Part shown: positions 19,801-29,182 of the stretch, one piece after another
How positions within the stretch are numbered: position 1 is the stretch's first letter
Layout of the letters: each line of letters begins with the position of its first letter
Source of the DNA: Lachnospiraceae bacterium
GTDB lineage: Bacteria > Bacillota > Clostridia > Lachnospirales > Lachnospiraceae
Assembly: GCA_910575035.1 (NCBI GenBank)
Contig: CAJTDL010000002.1
Span: 56,964 to 120,963 of the forward strand
Length of the DNA stretch: 64,000 nucleotides
Reading direction: 5' to 3'
The notes under the pieces: model-generated
What the model saw: the letters and a program-made list of their open reading frames with translations, nothing else
What the model was told of the DNA's origin: nothing
Databases searched by the model: none
Made by a program: the position numbers and the translations under genes

Positions 19801-20571
19801 TTCTGAAACAACGTATGCTGTAGCCTCTTTCGTAATAATAATCTGTGTAAAACGGTCTCCGACCTTCTTCAACGTTTCACTTACAAAGCTGAACCTCGGA
19901 TTGCCGAATACCTTTTCCTGCACACCACAGATCAAGCGGATACGAGATTTAGAGCACATCTCAGCCATCGACTGCAGAAATGCCAGATCCAGGACAATCT
20001 GTCTTTCATCTCTGGATGTAAGATAGGACAGGAGCTCATCAATAACAATCATATACCCTTTATTAGAATACTTTGCCTGGAATTTCTGCATCACTTCCTT
20101 AATCAGACGGGCATTATCACGCACATTATCCAAATTCGGAACCGTGTAGTCGATTCCACGATTGGCAAAATCATCCTCAATCTCAGCCAGGATGATCTTC
20201 CTGAGCGGCATGGTCAGTCCGTCCACCTTAAGCCTCAGAACCTCGAACTTTCCTGCAATAATCTCCATATCCCTGGCAAACCGCATATTCTGAGCAAATT
20301 CAAGATTCTCAGCATCTGTAGCAATCGCCGCAATCACAGACATCAGGTGAGATTTACCAGTACCATAATTACCAACAATCATTACGGCTTTATTATCCAC
20401 AACCTCTTCCATCTGCAGCTGGTCAATAACAGCCGCTTTCAGATTCTCTGCCATGGTATCAGACATAACATAAGTCTGCACTATGTCCTGTGCAACTTTC
20501 TTATCCACAGTCTCCAACAACTGAATGGCAGACTCAATCGGCTTAAAGCTGATTAGTTCTGAGTACTTCAT
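16879..20571 (-). CDS. Large P-loop ATPase, DUF6079/BrxC-PglY-like
   Basis: A 1230-residue protein. It opens MKYSELISFKPIE and carries a Walker A GNYGTGKS at about 67-74 and a Walker B MIVIDEL at about 174-180. Long helical regions follow, and a CPHC motif lies near residue 1078. It resembles the DUF6079 family, relatives of the BrxC/PglY ATPases of BREX and Pgl phage-defence systems. In such systems the ATPase works with a methylase and other factors to block phage DNA; its exact role is unclear. ATG 20571 is chosen over GTG 20577 because AGGAGG lies 8 bases before the ATG and only 2 before the GTG. A methylase gene starts 3 bases downstream but is truncated. No PglZ, BrxL or helicase gene is in the window. 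Confidence 0.82.
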   Translation of the reverse strand: MKYSELISFKPIESAIQLLETVDKKVAQDIVQTYVMSDTMAENLKAAVIDQLQMEEVVDNKAVMIVGNYGTGKSHLMSVIAAIATDAENLEFAQNMRFARDMEIIAGKFEVLRLKVDGLTMPLRKIILAEIEDDFANRGIDYTVPNLDNVRDNARLIKEVMQKFQAKYSNKGYMIVIDELLSYLTSRDERQIVLDLAFLQSMAEMCSKSRIRLICGVQEKVFGNPRFSFVSETLKKVGDRFTQIIITKEATAYVVSERILKKTPEQKAMIRQHLEKFSGLYSGMSSKMEDFVDLFPIHPSYIDVFNKIYVIENRHILKNISLTIKDIFESQVPEDAPGVISFDNYWPAIKSNGLLKNDVTISRVVGASGQLEEIISRSFTKAVYKPMAKQIIYALSVHRLTTNGLDVQFGLTAEKLKDDLCLYLQMPEQDAEFLLGAVNATLKEIMKTVSGQFIFHNEANNQYYIDVDKVVDYDERIRQKASMMAESELNRYFYTVVYGCLEWDARQYVNGFNIYPYDLNWDSHNIFREGYLFMGLPGERSTAQPKRDFYIYIMPPFDDVSVDLHNLDGEVYFYFQGNDDFKDNLRLYAAANAQADISEGKDKDAYLGKAAILKKKLVKYLSENKNTCFNVTYKCRMRQLIEVLKGKYNRDMTFKDTIDLASSICLDEYFGTIYPGYPVMKTKITRKNQAENVRAAFDYFAGRKSQQSTAVLQSFGILDGDKIRPEGSKYASYYIDMLKGLKPQGVLNYSDIFEPANDNMFVDKKFKINFLFTPILFLSLVYAGYAVITLRDGSTLTASNLGKVPKTSVFDLYEFKYLSRPAQISMAELKKLFEILDINPALLDNPNDREKGVAELLKRAQELSNHAVLAERKLTDGFELWGEPLANQQQAVMMRNAADVVKNEFSNYQAKFNTPAKLNNFSLSYAEVEELEKQIQFLRRIPEYITFKTECADIVTYISAIEYINLGAELKTSIEDGKAEFREIRDSIMDGITGDAAASKIVAKLEKIKEKYIAIYFAEHKKKRLGIDDAKRRGKIQEGQALGNLRKLRSIEILSGAKLSEIEQNIAGLNVCYSLTPQELKSSPICPHCRFSLKDKTQNVASQMEHMEDRIDEMVTEWTKILLDTLSDPIILDQKKFLKTQEAKVIDDFTLTGELPKKVDDFFVNSINALLKGFEPVVIGMEDLMHKLEELPPMDESSFKAKINEIVSVYTKGKDTGKLRIVVKRRESEE

Positions 20572-20912
20572 TCCCACTTCCTCCTAATTTCACAAACGTA
20601 ATAGCATAATCCCCTATTTTATATACCTTGTAGTCCGAATAGCCTTCTTCTCCATAAACCATTTTTCCATCCTCAAACCTGCCAGGCAGACAACGTTTTA
20701 CCTCTTCCTGCCGCGACCAGGCTTTTCAAAACATCAACCTTATTATGCTCACATTTTTAATAAGTTTTTTATTACCATAAAAATTCCACATATCTGCCCC
20801 CAGATGATTCTTTTTGCATCTGTTTCAATACACACATTCGTTTTTATGCCGCCTTCATGAGCATAAAAAATAGTCCCCCTCCGCAAAGATATGTTTTATT
20901 AATCTCGGACAT
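20543..20912 (-). pseudogene. Decayed first gene of the right defence cassette
   Basis: Two pieces on the minus strand look like the ends of a lost gene. The start is MSEINKTYLCGGGLFFMLMK at 20912-20844 behind GGAGGGTTGGG; after its stop the same frame continues as KRMCVLKQMQKESSGGRYVE. The end is KAWSRQEEVKRCLPGRFEDG ... YAITFVKLGGSGNE at 20725-20543, overlapping the ATPase start by 29 bases, as co-translated genes do. The middle is missing or shifted. I do not recognise the family. Confidence 0.45.
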
Positions 20913-21252
20913 CCCAACCCTCCCGGAAAAAATAACTGAAATCAACTCAAACCACGAATCACAGCCCTTCTACACCCATTGGCAGAAACTGAAACAAAAC
21001 TAGCTTTATATACATTAAGATTAACACAAAGGATCTTGTCCATAACACATGAAAAAGACTGATGTTATTTTACCACAAAACCGCTCAAGCCTCTATATGT
21101 TTTGTAAAAATCGAATTCATTTTTATTGAATGATTTTTGAAAGAGCAGAAACAAATCACGTTTATAGCTTTGGTAAAAACTCATTAGAAAGAGAGCTGGC
21201 TCTGATCAAGCCTACACCCGAAAGCCAACTGATAAGTGCAACTAAATAACCA
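20913..21252. other. Intergenic region, cassette promoter and element edge
   Basis: It holds the conserved promoter block at 21057-21125. The rest (20913-21056 and 21126-21252) shows no gene. The left edge of the mobilizable element should lie somewhere between 21130 and 21300, but I could not fix it. Confidence 0.4.
21057..21125 (-). promoter_or_regulatory. Promoter block of the right defence cassette
   Basis: On the minus strand an extended -10 (TGGTAAAAT; TAAAAT at 21072-21067) with AAAACATATAGA upstream. It matches the block at 11150-11216 along its length. It would give a leader of about 500 bases to the ATPase gene, across the decayed first gene. Confidence 0.55.
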
Positions 21253-21332
21253 GTTCAGTCTATAGGGCAACTGGCCATTCAGACAAACAGGAGGAAACTC
21301 TGATGAATGGCCTTTTGAAGATACAACTGAAC
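21253..21332 (+). promoter_or_regulatory. Nested inverted repeats hiding a ribosome site
   Basis: Outer arms GTTCAGT (21253-21259) and ACTGAAC (21326-21332) enclose inner arms GGCCATTCA (21273-21281) and TGAATGGCC (21304-21312). The AGGAGG at 21289-21294 is in the loop, and the ATG at 21303 is partly inside the inner stem. The shape suggests translational control of the 38-codon gene that starts here, or an element-end structure. Confidence 0.5.
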
Positions 21333-21419
21333 AGATGCCATGCGGTTTCCTCCGTGCAAATATACGGCGGTTCCGTCAGTACCTTGGTTTCAATGGGTGC
21401 CCTCGATATGGGGCTTTAG
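21303..21419 (+). CDS. Small protein at start of mobilizable element
   Basis: A 38-codon frame with a strong AGGAGG site 8 bases upstream: MNGLLKIQLNRCHAVSSVQI, then YGGSVSTLVSMGALDMGL. I do not recognise a function. Similar short frames occur at the start of related integrative elements by my recollection. It may be a leader peptide, since its ribosome site lies in the loop of a hairpin and a further gene follows at 21451. Confidence 0.4.
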   Translation: MNGLLKIQLNRCHAVSSVQIYGGSVSTLVSMGALDMGL

Positions 21420-21450
21420 GCATACATGGATGCATTTAGAAGGTGAAATT

Positions 21451-21741
21451 ATGAATACAATATTGCAGCAGCTATATAACGGGGAAATCTGTTTAATAGA
21501 ACAATACCGCCCCATCTTGGAAGAATATAAAGCAATCAGAAAAAAGCATATGGACAATTACAAGGGTTTCATTGAAAAACTTGGCAACCCTCTTGATAAG
21601 GAATTTATTAAAATTATGGATGAACAATTTGAAACTGCTCCCCTTGACTTCTTCCAGATGTTTTCGGACGGTTTTAAACTGGGAGCAAAAATGATGATAG
21701 AAGTCCTTTACAGCGGGGATGGAAAGGAAACTGCTGAATAG
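21451..21741 (+). CDS. DUF6809-like small accessory protein
   Basis: A 96-residue, mostly helical acidic protein: LYNGEICLIEQYRPILEEYK ... MFSDGFKLGAKMMIEVLYS. It resembles the DUF6809 proteins common in conjugative and mobilizable elements of Clostridia; the molecular role is unknown. The start has GAAGGTG upstream. It is followed 36 bases later by another small helical gene on the same strand, and both end at the terminator at 22207-22238. No membrane segment or metal motif is seen. Confidence 0.7.
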   Translation: MNTILQQLYNGEICLIEQYRPILEEYKAIRKKHMDNYKGFIEKLGNPLDKEFIKIMDEQFETAPLDFFQMFSDGFKLGAKMMIEVLYSGDGKETAE

Positions 21742-21777
21742 TTAATGAGCGAAAAACAATAGGAGACAATAGTTAAA

Positions 21778-22182
21778 ATGGAAAAGGATTATATACAATT
21801 ACCGCCAATGCCATCCGATACACCGACAGAACTCGTGGCGATTGTCTGGATATATGCCAAGATGGAGGAGCCAGAGAAGGTACAGATTTTAGATTTTATA
21901 CGGGAAAACGTCAAACCTGGCACAAATGAGGGCGAGAAAGAAAAATTGATGGAACTGATGGAGAAATCAAAATTAAACCCAAGCCCATATGTTGAAGAAT
22001 TCCATTCGCTGATGCAGGAATTAATCGGGACGCTCATCGCACAGGCGTGTGAAATGTCGGCTTGTATTTACCAGAAATATTGCATTGAAGAAAAATCCAC
22101 AAAAGAAATATCTGAAGCAATCCATGTGCCGCAGGATGCCGTTGAACTTATGGCGCAGTACTATGAGAAAAATATGAAATAA
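21778..22182 (+). CDS. Helical accessory protein with HTH-like tail
   Basis: A 134-residue protein that I do not recognise by name. The tail CIEEKSTKEISEAIHVPQDAVELM (about 102-125) looks like a short helix-turn-helix of the sigma region 4 kind. The middle is helical with many Glu/Lys residues. It starts after GGAGACAATAG. It is the last gene before a strong terminator and belongs to the accessory set at the left of the mobilizable element. A DNA-binding or regulatory role is only a guess. Confidence 0.6.
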   Translation: MEKDYIQLPPMPSDTPTELVAIVWIYAKMEEPEKVQILDFIRENVKPGTNEGEKEKLMELMEKSKLNPSPYVEEFHSLMQELIGTLIAQACEMSACIYQKYCIEEKSTKEISEAIHVPQDAVELMAQYYEKNMK

Positions 22183-22204
22183 TGTTTTATCAAACACACA
22201 TGAA

Positions 22205-22250
22205 GGCGGTGAACCCATGAAAAGATAAAGGTTCACCGTTTTTATTTTTC
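22205..22250 (+). terminator. Rho-independent terminator
   Basis: CGGTGAACC (22207-22215) and GGTTCACCG (22230-22238), a perfect 9-bp stem, followed by TTTTTATTTTTC. It ends the 21303-22182 gene group. Confidence 0.9.
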
Positions 22251-22465
22251 TAAAATCGGAAGTCTATGTAACAAATGAACAATACCCAACATTTAAACAT
22301 GATAAATTTACCACGAAAACTCACACCAAAAAATAAGCGTATAAAATTCCAGTCCACAGGGAATACTAAAAAGTTTGCCCAAAATCTTGACATGGGTACA
22401 GCCGTTATGGTATTCTGAAACACTTATAGGAGAATTAGAACTAATCCAGAAATGGAGTTGTCAGA

Positions 22466-22625
22466 ATGGCATCAGATAAACTATTGAATTACTGCCTTGA
22501 AAATCTTGAAGGGACGGTCTTTGTTGAGAGTTGGGGGAAAAAAGGATTTCTATAACCCATACCATGTACTGCAACGGTTGTATTGCCCCCACAAAAAACC
22601 TGACAAGCGTAATCAACGTATATAG
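22466..22625 (+). pseudogene. Broken DUF6194-like accessory gene
   Basis: Starts MASDKLLNYCLENLEGTVFV then ESWGKKGFL and stop; shifting frame by one restores FYNPYHVLQR, as expected after WGEKGIFYNP in the family I recall (DUF6194). Downstream the match is lost. So this is a frameshifted and shortened copy, one of several decayed cargo genes here. Confidence 0.5.
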
Positions 22626-22804
22626 AAGCGAAATATGGTTTCAAGGTACATATCGCATATAAAGCAAAGGTAAAGAGGAGTTTAGGATTGCTAATGTATG
22701 ATGTTCCTGATGCAGTAGAGGCATTGAAAAAGCCGAGGAAACATACGACAGCGGAGAAAGTGGAAACAACAAAGGATGCTTTGAAACATTTTAAGATTTT
22801 ATGA
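22626..22804 (+). pseudogene. C-terminal tail of a lost element gene
   Basis: An open frame without a good start reads EAKYGFKVHIAYKAKVKRSL, then GLLMYDVPDAVEALKKPRKH, ending ALKHFKIL. The composition looks coding, and tails of this kind occur on proteins of integrative elements by my recollection. Only the end of the gene remains. It stops 9 bases before the next gene. Confidence 0.4.
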
Positions 22805-22813
22805 GGTTAAAAG

Positions 22814-23566
22814 ATGGAAAGTATTACAAAATTGAAAGATATGGCTCAATTTATTTTACAGACAAATGAAATAGAGCGTGATGGGAGTAATGGTTCGGAG
22901 ATAAGTATTCCTATATATGATATTTCATCTGAAGAATTTCTATATTTTGCTGAAAATGCAATTGCATCTGAAACGAAAGAAGGAATTGTAAATGCTGTTT
23001 CGAATCTAAAAAGAGCATTAGATTGTGAAATGGATATGTTTTTTGAGAGCATAAATCTAAAAAGAATTTTTGATAAAAGGAATTTGAAGTTCGAAAAGAA
23101 GACCCAGTTTTTAGCTAATATAGGATTATTCCCTATTCAGACTATTAATAAATTAAATTTTATGAGAAATAAACTGGAACATGAATATAAAACGCCAGAA
23201 ATATATGATTTACATACATATTATGAATTGGTATGGAGTGTTGTAAAAATATTGGATTTGTATCTTGAATTGTTATATACAAACGGAGAGATAAATTTAG
23301 AACTTCATATTGAAAATAACGTGTATTATCTTACGATGAAGCATGATATAAAAGAATGTGCATTTGAATTTGAAATAATAGATTGGACTAAGGGAAAAGA
23401 GAGAGAACATAAAAAACTAAATGTAAGTTTGAAGAACCAAGGGGATGCAGATGATTTTATAGAAGCATTTAATATATATTTGTTATCTATACAATACTTT
23501 GATTATGGAAATCTTAATTTATACAAAAAGAAAATAAAGAAACTGATAGAAACAGAAAGAGTATAG
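22814..23566 (+). CDS. HEPN-like protein in AT-rich cargo
   Basis: A 250-residue, very AT-rich gene unlike its neighbours in codon use. The protein is mostly helical (residues about 35-165), with the motif MRNKLEHEY at about 115-123; R-x4-H in a helix is the signature of HEPN RNase domains. A preceding segment (LKRALDCEMDMFFESI) fits the first HEPN helix pair. The C-terminus (from about 185) looks like a small beta-rich domain. HEPN proteins often act as RNA-cutting toxins or defence effectors. It lies 45 bases before a PDDEXK nuclease gene on the same strand, so the two may form one unit. The family call rests on one motif and the helix pattern. Confidence 0.5.
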   Translation: MESITKLKDMAQFILQTNEIERDGSNGSEISIPIYDISSEEFLYFAENAIASETKEGIVNAVSNLKRALDCEMDMFFESINLKRIFDKRNLKFEKKTQFLANIGLFPIQTINKLNFMRNKLEHEYKTPEIYDLHTYYELVWSVVKILDLYLELLYTNGEINLELHIENNVYYLTMKHDIKECAFEFEIIDWTKGKEREHKKLNVSLKNQGDADDFIEAFNIYLLSIQYFDYGNLNLYKKKIKKLIETERV

Positions 23567-23611
23567 ATATTTGTTATGCAAAAAATTATGCGGTCAAATG
23601 GGAGATTTTAA

Positions 23612-24625
23612 ATGAACGAAAAATTTTATAATGAAATTAAGAATATATTGAATATAGCAAGAAATAAAGTCTATAAAACAGCCAATTTTGTAATGGTTGA
23701 AGCGTATTGGAATATAGGAAAATCCATCATAGAGGAACAAGGCGGCAACGAAAAGGCAGAGTATGGGGCAGGTTTGATAAAAGAATTGTCAAAACAAATG
23801 ACACAGGATTTCGGCAAAGGATTTACAGTGACAAATTTGAAATATATGAGGCAGTTTTATTTGATGTTTCCAAATAGTCACGCACTGCGTGACGAATTGA
23901 GCTGGACACATTATAGACTTTTGATAAAAGTGGAAAATGATAATGCACGAGAATTTTATATGCAGGAAGCTGCAAAATCACAATGGAGTACCAGACAGCT
24001 TGAGAGGCAGATAAATTCTTTTTTCTATGAAAGGCTATTATCCAGCAAAAACAAGAAACAGGTTGCAGATGAAATCCAAACATTAGAGCCTGCAAAGAAA
24101 CCAGAAGACATCATCCGTGACCCATATGTTCTGGAATTTCTTGGTTTAAGTTCAAATGATGATTTTTATGAAAGTGATTTGGAGCAGGCATTGATTACTC
24201 ATTTGCAAAAATTCCTTTTGGAGCTTGGGAAAGGTTTTTCGTTTGTTGCCAGACAAAAGCAAATCACTTTTGACGGGCGGCATTTTAGAATTGACCTTGT
24301 ATTCTATAATTATGTTTTGAAATGTTTTGTTTTGATAGATTTAAAGGTTGGGGATTTGACACATCAGGATTTAGGGCAGATGCAGATGTATGTCCATTAT
24401 TATGAGCGAGAGCTTATGAACGAAGGAGATAACCCGCCAATTGGTATTGTATTATGTGCAGATAAAAGTGAATCTGTGGTTAAATATACGTTGCCCGAAA
24501 AAGAAACACAGATTTTTGCTTCAAAATATAAGTTATATTTGCCAAGCGAGGAAGAATTGCTCAGGGAATTGAATCAGGAATACCAAGCATTGGAATGTTG
24601 CAAAGTAGAGGAAGAAAATAGATAG
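23612..24625 (+). CDS. YhcG-type PDDEXK nuclease (DUF1016)
   Basis: A 337-residue protein with the two YhcG parts. The N-terminal DUF1016 helical domain (about 1-150) reads MVEAYWNIGKSIIEEQGG, then LKYMRQFYLMFP, then LSWTHYRLLIKV. The C-terminal nuclease domain (about 165-330) has FRIDLVFYNYVLKCFVLIDL followed by K, so the catalytic pattern is D-x(n)-DxK rather than ExK. YhcG/DUF1016 proteins are linked to mobile elements and restriction-like systems; exact targets are unknown. The ribosome site is GGGAG. It follows the HEPN-like gene closely and, like it, is AT-rich, which suggests joint acquisition. Confidence 0.85.
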   Translation: MNEKFYNEIKNILNIARNKVYKTANFVMVEAYWNIGKSIIEEQGGNEKAEYGAGLIKELSKQMTQDFGKGFTVTNLKYMRQFYLMFPNSHALRDELSWTHYRLLIKVENDNAREFYMQEAAKSQWSTRQLERQINSFFYERLLSSKNKKQVADEIQTLEPAKKPEDIIRDPYVLEFLGLSSNDDFYESDLEQALITHLQKFLLELGKGFSFVARQKQITFDGRHFRIDLVFYNYVLKCFVLIDLKVGDLTHQDLGQMQMYVHYYERELMNEGDNPPIGIVLCADKSESVVKYTLPEKETQIFASKYKLYLPSEEELLRELNQEYQALECCKVEEENR

Positions 24626-25222
24626 TTTTCATCTTTGTCGGGAAAAGGGTAACATGAACGATATTAGAAATGTAGAAATATTCCCCATTTTTTGATTTTG
24701 TAGGGATATGTCTCAATTTGGCACTCATTGTGGAAATTAAGAAATGCAAAAGGTAATCTTGAAAATAGAAAAATAAATAAACACATAAATTAGAGAATGA
24801 AATGTCAGCCAACGGACAAGGCTGACCGCCGCCGAACGTATATTGCCCTTTTCGGTTGGCGTATGGCAGCATGGTTTTGAATCCCAAAGCCGTTACGTAG
24901 CATTGCGAATCCGAGCAGGAGAAAACACTCCTGTCATTCGTGGTGCGGTGTGGCGGCTTTTTCATTTATCCAAAAGTCAAGAGAAATCAAATCCAGAACG
25001 GAGGTGCAGGGACATAGGATTTTCTTTTCGGAGGGTAAGACAGGTATGGAAGAATGGCGGCTGCACAGGAAAAATGCTCTGCGGCGTTGTCCACAGAGAT
25101 AGCGAGCATCGGATTGTGTCAGCCACAATCCCAATCCATGCCGCTTGTGGGCATGGACTAACTCAGGGGACAGCCCCTGAATACCCCAAAGAAAGGAATT
25201 TAAGACTGGAGGATTAAGGAAA
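24626..25222. other. Non-coding region before mobilization genes
   Basis: About 600 bases without a convincing gene. It holds a GTCAGCC/GGCTGAC hairpin (24804-24826), a stretch near 24840-24965 often seen upstream of such mobilization modules, and the inverted-repeat cluster at 25112-25180. A 124-codon frame at 24843-25217 is probably not a gene because it runs through these structures. Confidence 0.45.
25112..25180. other. Candidate origin of transfer (oriT)
   Basis: Three inverted repeats in a row: GATTGTG/CACAATC (25112-25118, 25124-25130), CCATGCC/GGCATGG (25136-25142, 25150-25156) and TCAGGGG/CCCCTGA (25163-25169, 25174-25180). The cluster lies 43 bases before mobC and 400 before the relaxase gene, the usual place for oriT. 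The nick site is not identified. Confidence 0.5.
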
Positions 25223-25579
25223 ATGAGCAAAGAAAAATCAGAAAAGGATGTGCGGAATGTCCCGATTACTGTCCGATTGAACGAGGAAGAACACCAAAAA
25301 TTAAAACAGTGCGCCGCCGCTTGCGGTCTGTCCGCAACCGAATTTATGCGCCAGTTATGCAAAGGAAATACCCCGCAGCCACAGCCAGAGAAAGAGATTT
25401 GGGCGTTGCTGGATACACTTTATGAGGTACACGCCACCTTTAAAAAGTGTGTTCCCTACTTTCCTTATGCCATTGAAATCTGTAAGGAGATTGAGGATTT
25501 TATCTTAGAATTGCAACAGAAAACCACTCTCCCACAACGATTTAACGTAGAAGAACTGACAGAACAGGGGGCGGTCTGA
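25223..25579 (+). CDS. mobC: MobC-like relaxosome accessory protein
   Basis: A 118-residue protein with a ribbon-helix-helix start: NVPITVRLNEEEHQKLKQCA, then ACGLSATEFMRQLCKG. This is the MobC/TraJ-like fold that binds oriT and helps the relaxase. The C-terminal part is helical. It ends one base before the relaxase gene, as expected for a mobilization operon. It is preceded by AGGATTAAGG and by the candidate oriT. The role is clear from family and position. Confidence 0.85.
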   Translation: MSKEKSEKDVRNVPITVRLNEEEHQKLKQCAAACGLSATEFMRQLCKGNTPQPQPEKEIWALLDTLYEVHATFKKCVPYFPYAIEICKEIEDFILELQQKTTLPQRFNVEELTEQGAV

Positions 25580-25580
25580 T

Positions 25581-26945
25581 ATGGCGGCAACGAGCCTATG
25601 GCACATCAAAGGACGGCTGAAAGACCTTATTGATTATGTTGAAAATCCAGAAAAGACCGTGCCGAATGAGAATATGCAGGACTTCTTTGACGTGTTTTCC
25701 TATGTAAAGAATCCATTAAAAACAAAAGCAGGCGAGTACGTTTCTGCAATCAACTGTCTGAAAGAAACCGCCTTGCAACAGATGATTTTGACAAAGAAAC
25801 AGTACCAAAAGACAGGCGGATATACCGCTTGGCATGGCTACCAGAGCTTCAAGCCAGACGAGGTAACGCCCGAACAGTGCCATGAAATCGGATTGAAACT
25901 GGCAAGGGAAATGTGGGGCGGCAAGTACCAGATTATCGTTGCCACACACCTTGACAAAGGGCATCTGCACAACCATTTCTGCTTCAATTCCGTTTCTTTC
26001 GTAGACGGGCAGAAATATAATTACTCAAAATCAAAACAGAAGCGGTTAAGGGAAGTGTCCGACCATTTATGCCGTGAGTACGGTTTATCGGTAATTGAAA
26101 ACCCCAAAAAAGCTCCTGCAAGACCGCTTTATCTGGACGAAAAGAGCGGCAAGCCGACACGCTACAACGTCTATCGGGAAGATTTGAGAGAAGCAATCAA
26201 TGGGAGCAGGGATTTACCGCACATGATGAAATACCTTGCCGACAAGGGATATGAGATTGATTTTTCGGGCAGCCATTGGAAAATGAAGCTGCCACAGAAC
26301 AAACATTTCACAAGGTTAGATACGCTTGACGAACGGTTGACGCCTGACTTCATACGGTCATGTTTAGGCGGGACTTCCCGATATGGGAACTACAAGGCAA
26401 GGATTTCCTACTCCCCACATATGCCAGAGCAGTACAAAAACGCATGGAAACCACACCAGAAAACCACGGGAATTTTAGCGTTGTATTATTACTGGCGCTA
26501 TCAGTTAGGGATATTCCCCAAAGGCACGGACTACAAGCCGACAAGCCCGCTGATGAAAGAGGAGCTGCGGAAACTGGACGAGGTTACCGCACAAGTACGG
26601 TATATGTCAAAGCAGGGCATCTCCACCCTCTCCGATTTACACGCCGACAGGGAGAAAAACCAGACCGAAATGGATAAACTGATTGACTACCGCCAGCACT
26701 TGCGGAATAAGGTACGCCGTGCCACACCAGCCGAAAAAGAAAAACTTCGGGAAGAAAAACAGGGCGTGACAGAGCAGATAACGGAGCTTAGGAAGCGGCT
26801 GAAATATGCAGACGGAATTGAAAAACGCTCCGCCCATATCGACAACTGCTTAAACCAAATCCACGACACGATGGAAAACCAGCGGTCAAATACAAGAGCC
26901 AGAGCAGGCAGGGCAGACTGCAGGATGGAGGAAACATTGCGATGA
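25581..26945 (+). CDS. MobP-type relaxase, TnpZ-like
   Basis: A 454-residue mobilization nuclease that nicks oriT and pilots the strand during transfer. The three-His metal motif is ATHLDKGHLHNHF at about 120-132; an upstream segment AWHGYQSFKPDEVTPEQCHE is typical of these enzymes. The nucleophile is probably a Tyr in the first 100 residues (for example YVENPEK or KAGEYVSAINC). The C-terminal 130 residues are a charged coiled coil. It overlaps the TnpW gene by 4 bases. Together with TnpW and the recombinase it matches Tn4451-like elements, where the relaxase is TnpZ. Confidence 0.9.
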   Translation: MAATSLWHIKGRLKDLIDYVENPEKTVPNENMQDFFDVFSYVKNPLKTKAGEYVSAINCLKETALQQMILTKKQYQKTGGYTAWHGYQSFKPDEVTPEQCHEIGLKLAREMWGGKYQIIVATHLDKGHLHNHFCFNSVSFVDGQKYNYSKSKQKRLREVSDHLCREYGLSVIENPKKAPARPLYLDEKSGKPTRYNVYREDLREAINGSRDLPHMMKYLADKGYEIDFSGSHWKMKLPQNKHFTRLDTLDERLTPDFIRSCLGGTSRYGNYKARISYSPHMPEQYKNAWKPHQKTTGILALYYYWRYQLGIFPKGTDYKPTSPLMKEELRKLDEVTAQVRYMSKQGISTLSDLHADREKNQTEMDKLIDYRQHLRNKVRRATPAEKEKLREEKQGVTEQITELRKRLKYADGIEKRSAHIDNCLNQIHDTMENQRSNTRARAGRADCRMEETLR

Positions 26946-27205
26946 ACGAACCCTTTGGTGACACAGAAAAAAAAGAATTTTCAGAAGAAACTGCCATCCG
27001 CCAGATGATTGATGGAATTACGGACTGCCTTGCATCCATGACAAAAGAAGAACGGTTGGCATGGTTTCGCAGGTCACAATATCCCCATCCACTTAATTTC
27101 CAGAAAGAGATAGACGGTACAGTTTATACAGTCAATGCCCATTTTAACGCCGCCGCTTCTGAGAGCATTCAGGAAAAAGCCGAGCGCATTCTCCTAAAAC
27201 TATAA
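26942..27205 (+). CDS. TnpW-family small protein
   Basis: An 87-residue protein whose second half reads LNFQKEIDGTVYTVNAHFNA then AASESIQEKAERILLKL, the pattern I know for the TnpW family of Tn4451-like elements. The first half is acidic and helical. The role is unknown; it always travels between the relaxase and recombinase genes. Its ATG overlaps the relaxase stop (ATGA), so translation is coupled. Confidence 0.8.
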   Translation: MNEPFGDTEKKEFSEETAIRQMIDGITDCLASMTKEERLAWFRRSQYPHPLNFQKEIDGTVYTVNAHFNAAASESIQEKAERILLKL

Positions 27206-27233
27206 ACGGCATTTGAATTAAGACTTTAAAGCG

Positions 27234-27262
27234 TTGAAGTATTCTGCCAGATATGGTATGAT
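27234..27262 (+). promoter_or_regulatory. Promoter of the serine recombinase
   Basis: -35 TTGAAG (27234-27239), 17-base spacer, -10 TATGAT (27257-27262). It lies 47 bases before the recombinase start. An imperfect inverted repeat (CCAGATATG ... CATGTCTGG) covers the -10 and the leader and may be the recombinase's own regulatory site. Confidence 0.65.
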
Positions 27263-27264
27263 AA

Positions 27265-28998
<1,734 letters not shown>

Positions 28999-29182
28999 AC
29001 TGTCTACATTATCACATCATTATATTTTGTCTTTGAAGAAAAAACATCCTTAGGGAATACCACCCAAACATCGTTTTTTTATTTGGTGGGTCTGATTTTC
29101 TGTTATTACATAGTAAACACCTATATGTTATGAATAATATTCCACGGTCACTATCAATGTTGCGTTTATTTCTTTCCAGTAA

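Noticed and set aside
24843-25217. 124-codon open frame before mobC
   Set aside because: It runs through the inverted repeats of the candidate oriT and has no clear domain; more likely non-coding.
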